DNA of 64,000 nucleotides from Variovorax paradoxus (GTDB lineage Bacteria; Pseudomonadota; Gammaproteobacteria; Burkholderiales; Burkholderiaceae_C), in NCBI RefSeq assembly GCF_018614875.1, contig NZ_JAGGNW010000011.1, forward strand, positions 558,001 to 622,000, read 5' to 3'. Below, piece by piece: positions 61,869 through 64,000 of this stretch. The position numbers and the translations under genes are program-made. How positions within the stretch are numbered: position 1 is the stretch's first letter; every line of letters begins with the position of its first letter. A model generated the notes under the pieces. It did not search any database. It worked only from the letters and a program-made list of their open reading frames with translations, and was not told the DNA's origin.

Positions 61869-63629
61869 TTAGTGGTTCGAATGGCTCAGCGCCACCGCGA
61901 TCACCGGCGCGGAGCCGGCTTCGATCTGGACAGCCAGCGAGCGCACTTCCGGCAGCAGGCAGGCGAAGTAGAAGCGTGCAGTGGCGATCTTGTCGGCGTA
62001 CACGGGGTCTTCGCTGCCGGCCTTGGCGTGCCCGACGGCGGCCATGCGAGCCCACATCCAGGCCAGACAGACATGCCCGCAGAGACGCAGATAGGGCACG
62101 GCCACACTTCCGACCAGATCAGGATCGCTGGCGGCTGACTTCGCAATCTGGCGCGTGACCATGTCAAGGGTCTTGGCGGCGCTGCCCAATTCGGACAGCA
62201 AGGGCCGCAGCTGCTCGCTGCCACTCTCCTGCTCGATGAAGCCAGCGATGTCGCGCGCCAGCAGCCGGAGGCGCTCGCCCCCGTCCATCAGTACCTTGCG
62301 GCCGAGCAGGTCCATGGCCTGAATGCCGTTGGCGCCTTCGTACAGCGGGATGATTCGCGCATCCCTCAGATGCTGCTCGACGCCGGTCTCGCGGATGAAG
62401 CCATGGCCGCCGAAAACCTGAATGGCCAGGCTCGTGCACTCCACCGCGCAGTCACTGACGAAGGCTTTCACGATCGGCGTCACCAGTGCGAGGCGTTCGC
62501 CTGCTTCGGCGTCTCCCCTGTGCGCAAGATCGTGCTGCAGAGACGCCCAGGCGATCAGCGCCCGGCTGCCTTCGACATAGGCCTTCTGGACCAGCAGCAT
62601 GCGGCGCACGTCGGCGTGCCGGATGATCGCGTCCGGGCCTGCACCGAGGCCGCCTGCACCTGCGCGTCCTTGGCGGCGTTCTTCGGCATAGGCCAGCGCC
62701 TTCTGGTAGGCGGCCTGCATCTGCCCGAGCGCAGAGATGCCCACGCCCAGCCGTGCGTGGTTCATCATCACGAACATCGCGGCCAGTCCCTTGCCGGCCT
62801 CGCCGACCAGCCATCCACGCGCGCCATCGAAGTTCATCGTGCAGGTGGAATTGGCGCGAATGCCCATCTTGTGCTCGATCGAGCCGCAGGTGACCGGATT
62901 GCGCTCGAGCAGATGTCCGTCGTCGTCATGCAGGAACTTGGGCACGACAAAGAGCGAGATTCCTTTGGTGCCCGATGGCGCATCGGGCAGGCGCGCCAGC
63001 ACCAGGTGCACGATGTTCTCGGTCAGGTCCTGCTCGCCGCCGGAGATGAAGATCTTGGTTCCGGTGAGATCGAAAGACCCGTTCATGTTCGGCACGGCTC
63101 GCGTGCGCAGCAGGCCCAGGTCGGTGCCGGCGTGAGGCTCGGTGAGGCACATCGTGCCGGCCCATTGACCGCTTGCGATGCGTGGGAGATAGAGCTTGCG
63201 TTGTTGCGCGTCACCATTGGCAGCCAGGCAGATGTATGCCGCGTTGGACATGCCCGGATAGGAAGTCCATGCCATGTTGGCACCGGAGAAGATCTCCGCG
63301 ACCAGACCATGCAGCACGAAGGGCATGTCCTGACCGCCGTCTTCCGTGGCGCAACCCATCGAGGTCCAGCCTGCCTCGCAGTACTGCTGATAGGCCTCGC
63401 GAAACCCGGCCGGCGTGCGCACCTCGCCTGGAGCAGGCATCGAGCAGCCCGCTTCGTCGCCGCTGCGATTCAACGGGGAGATCACCTCCCGGGAGAAGGT
63501 CGCCGCCGCCTCGAGGATGGGATCGATGATGTCGCTCGACAGGTCGGCGCCTGGAAGCTGCTGCGAAACATCCAGCAGGTCGCACAGCAGGAAGCGAATG
63601 TCCCGCACGGGGGCTGCATAGCCGGTCAT
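61869..63629 (-). CDS. acyl-CoA dehydrogenase (long form with extra C-terminal domain)
   Basis: The product (586 residues) has MCLTEPHAGTDLGLLRTRA and IFISGGEQD (FAD and substrate sites), GSIEHKMGIRANSTCTM and the late VFGGHGFIRETGVEQHLRDARIIPLYEGANGIQ-type region with the usual E of the long acyl-CoA dehydrogenases (AcdB/FadE12-like group). It oxidises an acyl-CoA to the 2-enoyl-CoA. Its start overlaps the acyl-CoA ligase stop by four bases (ATGA), so the two are co-translated. Confidence 0.92.
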   Translation of the reverse strand: MTGYAAPVRDIRFLLCDLLDVSQQLPGADLSSDIIDPILEAAATFSREVISPLNRSGDEAGCSMPAPGEVRTPAGFREAYQQYCEAGWTSMGCATEDGGQDMPFVLHGLVAEIFSGANMAWTSYPGMSNAAYICLAANGDAQQRKLYLPRIASGQWAGTMCLTEPHAGTDLGLLRTRAVPNMNGSFDLTGTKIFISGGEQDLTENIVHLVLARLPDAPSGTKGISLFVVPKFLHDDDGHLLERNPVTCGSIEHKMGIRANSTCTMNFDGARGWLVGEAGKGLAAMFVMMNHARLGVGISALGQMQAAYQKALAYAEERRQGRAGAGGLGAGPDAIIRHADVRRMLLVQKAYVEGSRALIAWASLQHDLAHRGDAEAGERLALVTPIVKAFVSDCAVECTSLAIQVFGGHGFIRETGVEQHLRDARIIPLYEGANGIQAMDLLGRKVLMDGGERLRLLARDIAGFIEQESGSEQLRPLLSELGSAAKTLDMVTRQIAKSAASDPDLVGSVAVPYLRLCGHVCLAWMWARMAAVGHAKAGSEDPVYADKIATARFYFACLLPEVRSLAVQIEAGSAPVIAVALSHSNH

Positions 63630-64000
63630 TGCGCCTCCGCCTTGGTCAGGTCGCGCAGGCTTCTGCGCAGGATCTTGCCCACCGGAGACTTCGGCAGCTC
63701 CTTCATGAGTGTGATGTGACGCGGAATCTTGTAGGCAGCCAGGTTGACGCGGCAGTGCGCCTCGATTTGATCGGGCGTGAGTTGCGGATCGCGAGCAACA
63801 ACGAACAGGTGCGGAACCTCGCCGCGCCGATCGTCAGGCACGCCTATGCAAGCACATTCGCCGACCTGGTCCATCTTTGCCACCACGGCCTCGATCTCGT
63901 TCGGATAGACATTGAAACCGCTCACCAGAATCATGTCCTTCTTGCGATCGACCATCCTCAACAAGCCGGTCTCGTCCATCGTCACGATGTCGCCGGTGCG
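63626..64000 (-). CDS. acyl-CoA ligase (AMP-binding), C-terminal part, cut by window edge
   Basis: The frame runs off the right edge, so only the last 124 residues are seen. They contain RTGDIVTMDETGLLRMVDR, DMILVSGFNVYPNEIE, GECACIGVPDD and the catalytic-lysine region LPKSPVGKILRRSLRD. This is a fatty/aryl acyl-CoA ligase close to the one at 24996-26630. It should feed the acyl-CoA dehydrogenase that follows it. The start lies outside the window. Confidence 0.92.
   Translation of the reverse strand, partial: RTGDIVTMDETGLLRMVDRKKDMILVSGFNVYPNEIEAVVAKMDQVGECACIGVPDDRRGEVPHLFVVARDPQLTPDQIEAHCRVNLAAYKIPRHITLMKELPKSPVGKILRRSLRDLTKAEAQ

Overview
The window looks like part of a chromosome from a high-GC betaproteobacterium of the order Burkholderiales, most likely a Comamonadaceae/Variovorax-type organism. 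Reasons: uniformly high-GC coding, several Bug-family (tripartite tricarboxylate transporter, TTT) substrate-binding proteins, many small IclR/TetR/LysR-controlled catabolic modules and tight ATGA-type gene overlaps. The taxonomic call is inference; there is no rRNA or other marker gene here.

Region 1 (1-16.7 kb) is a surface-polysaccharide locus. A truncated BY-kinase end (plus strand) converges on a long leftward gene train. Read from its promoter side, the train runs: Wza-like export lipoprotein, UDP-HexNAc 6-dehydrogenase, UDP-GlcNAc 4-epimerase, Wzx flippase, Wzy polymerase, GT2, GT4, AsnB-type amidotransferase, PglA-like GT4, PglC-like phosphoglycosyl transferase, PglD/NeuD-like acetyltransferase, PglE-like aminotransferase, a VanZ-like protein and a PglF/CapD-like dehydratase. 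Together they suggest a repeat unit primed with a diacetamido-trideoxy sugar (bacillosamine type) and containing a GalNAc-uronic acid that may be amidated.

Region 2 (16.7-23.0 kb) starts with a 1.1-kb regulatory stretch holding a good sigma70-type promoter. An archaic (Csu/sigma-clade, spore-coat-U) chaperone-usher pilus operon follows: pilin, chaperone, usher, two-domain tip protein and a small exported protein of unknown function.

Region 3 (23.0-25.0 kb) is a rearranged accessory patch. It holds an AbiEi/AbiEii-like type IV toxin-antitoxin pair, a short duplicated piece of the last pilus-locus gene, and a decayed HigA-type antitoxin fused to that duplicate.

Region 4 (25-64 kb) is a mosaic of catabolic modules. 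(a) A fatty acyl-CoA ligase is divergent from its TetR regulator. (b) A TetR-controlled leftward operon (37.3-28.1 kb) carries a tautomerase, hydrolase, Bug protein, BKACE enzyme, frameshifted acyl-CoA ligase, VOC protein, two flavin reductases and a second Bug protein. (c) An IclR-controlled module (38.8-44.4 kb) carries a flavin reductase, Bug protein, RidA, amidohydrolase, FAH-family protein and HpaH-like hydratase, and ends in a fragment of an HpaI aldolase. (d) A TetR-controlled molybdenum hydroxylase (IorB/IorA type) is followed by an enoyl-CoA hydratase, hydrolase, patatin lipoprotein, coniferyl-type aldehyde dehydrogenase, GFA protein, YciI protein and LysR. (e) A leftward beta-oxidation-like operon (from beyond 64 kb to 54.3 kb) carries an acyl-CoA ligase, acyl-CoA dehydrogenase, FadH-like reductase, Bug protein, flavin reductase, enoyl-CoA hydratase, hydrolase, quinone-oxidoreductase-type protein and an exported MBL hydrolase. 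Modules b and e share an almost identical flavin-reductase gene, so they have exchanged DNA recently.

I saw no tRNA, rRNA, CRISPR array, transposase or integrase. No single element is clearly a new system. The most unusual points are the repeat/HigA scar beside the AbiE-like pair, a possible Shine-Dalgarno-sequestering hairpin ahead of the polysaccharide operon, the twin TetR operators and the near-identical flavin-reductase copies.
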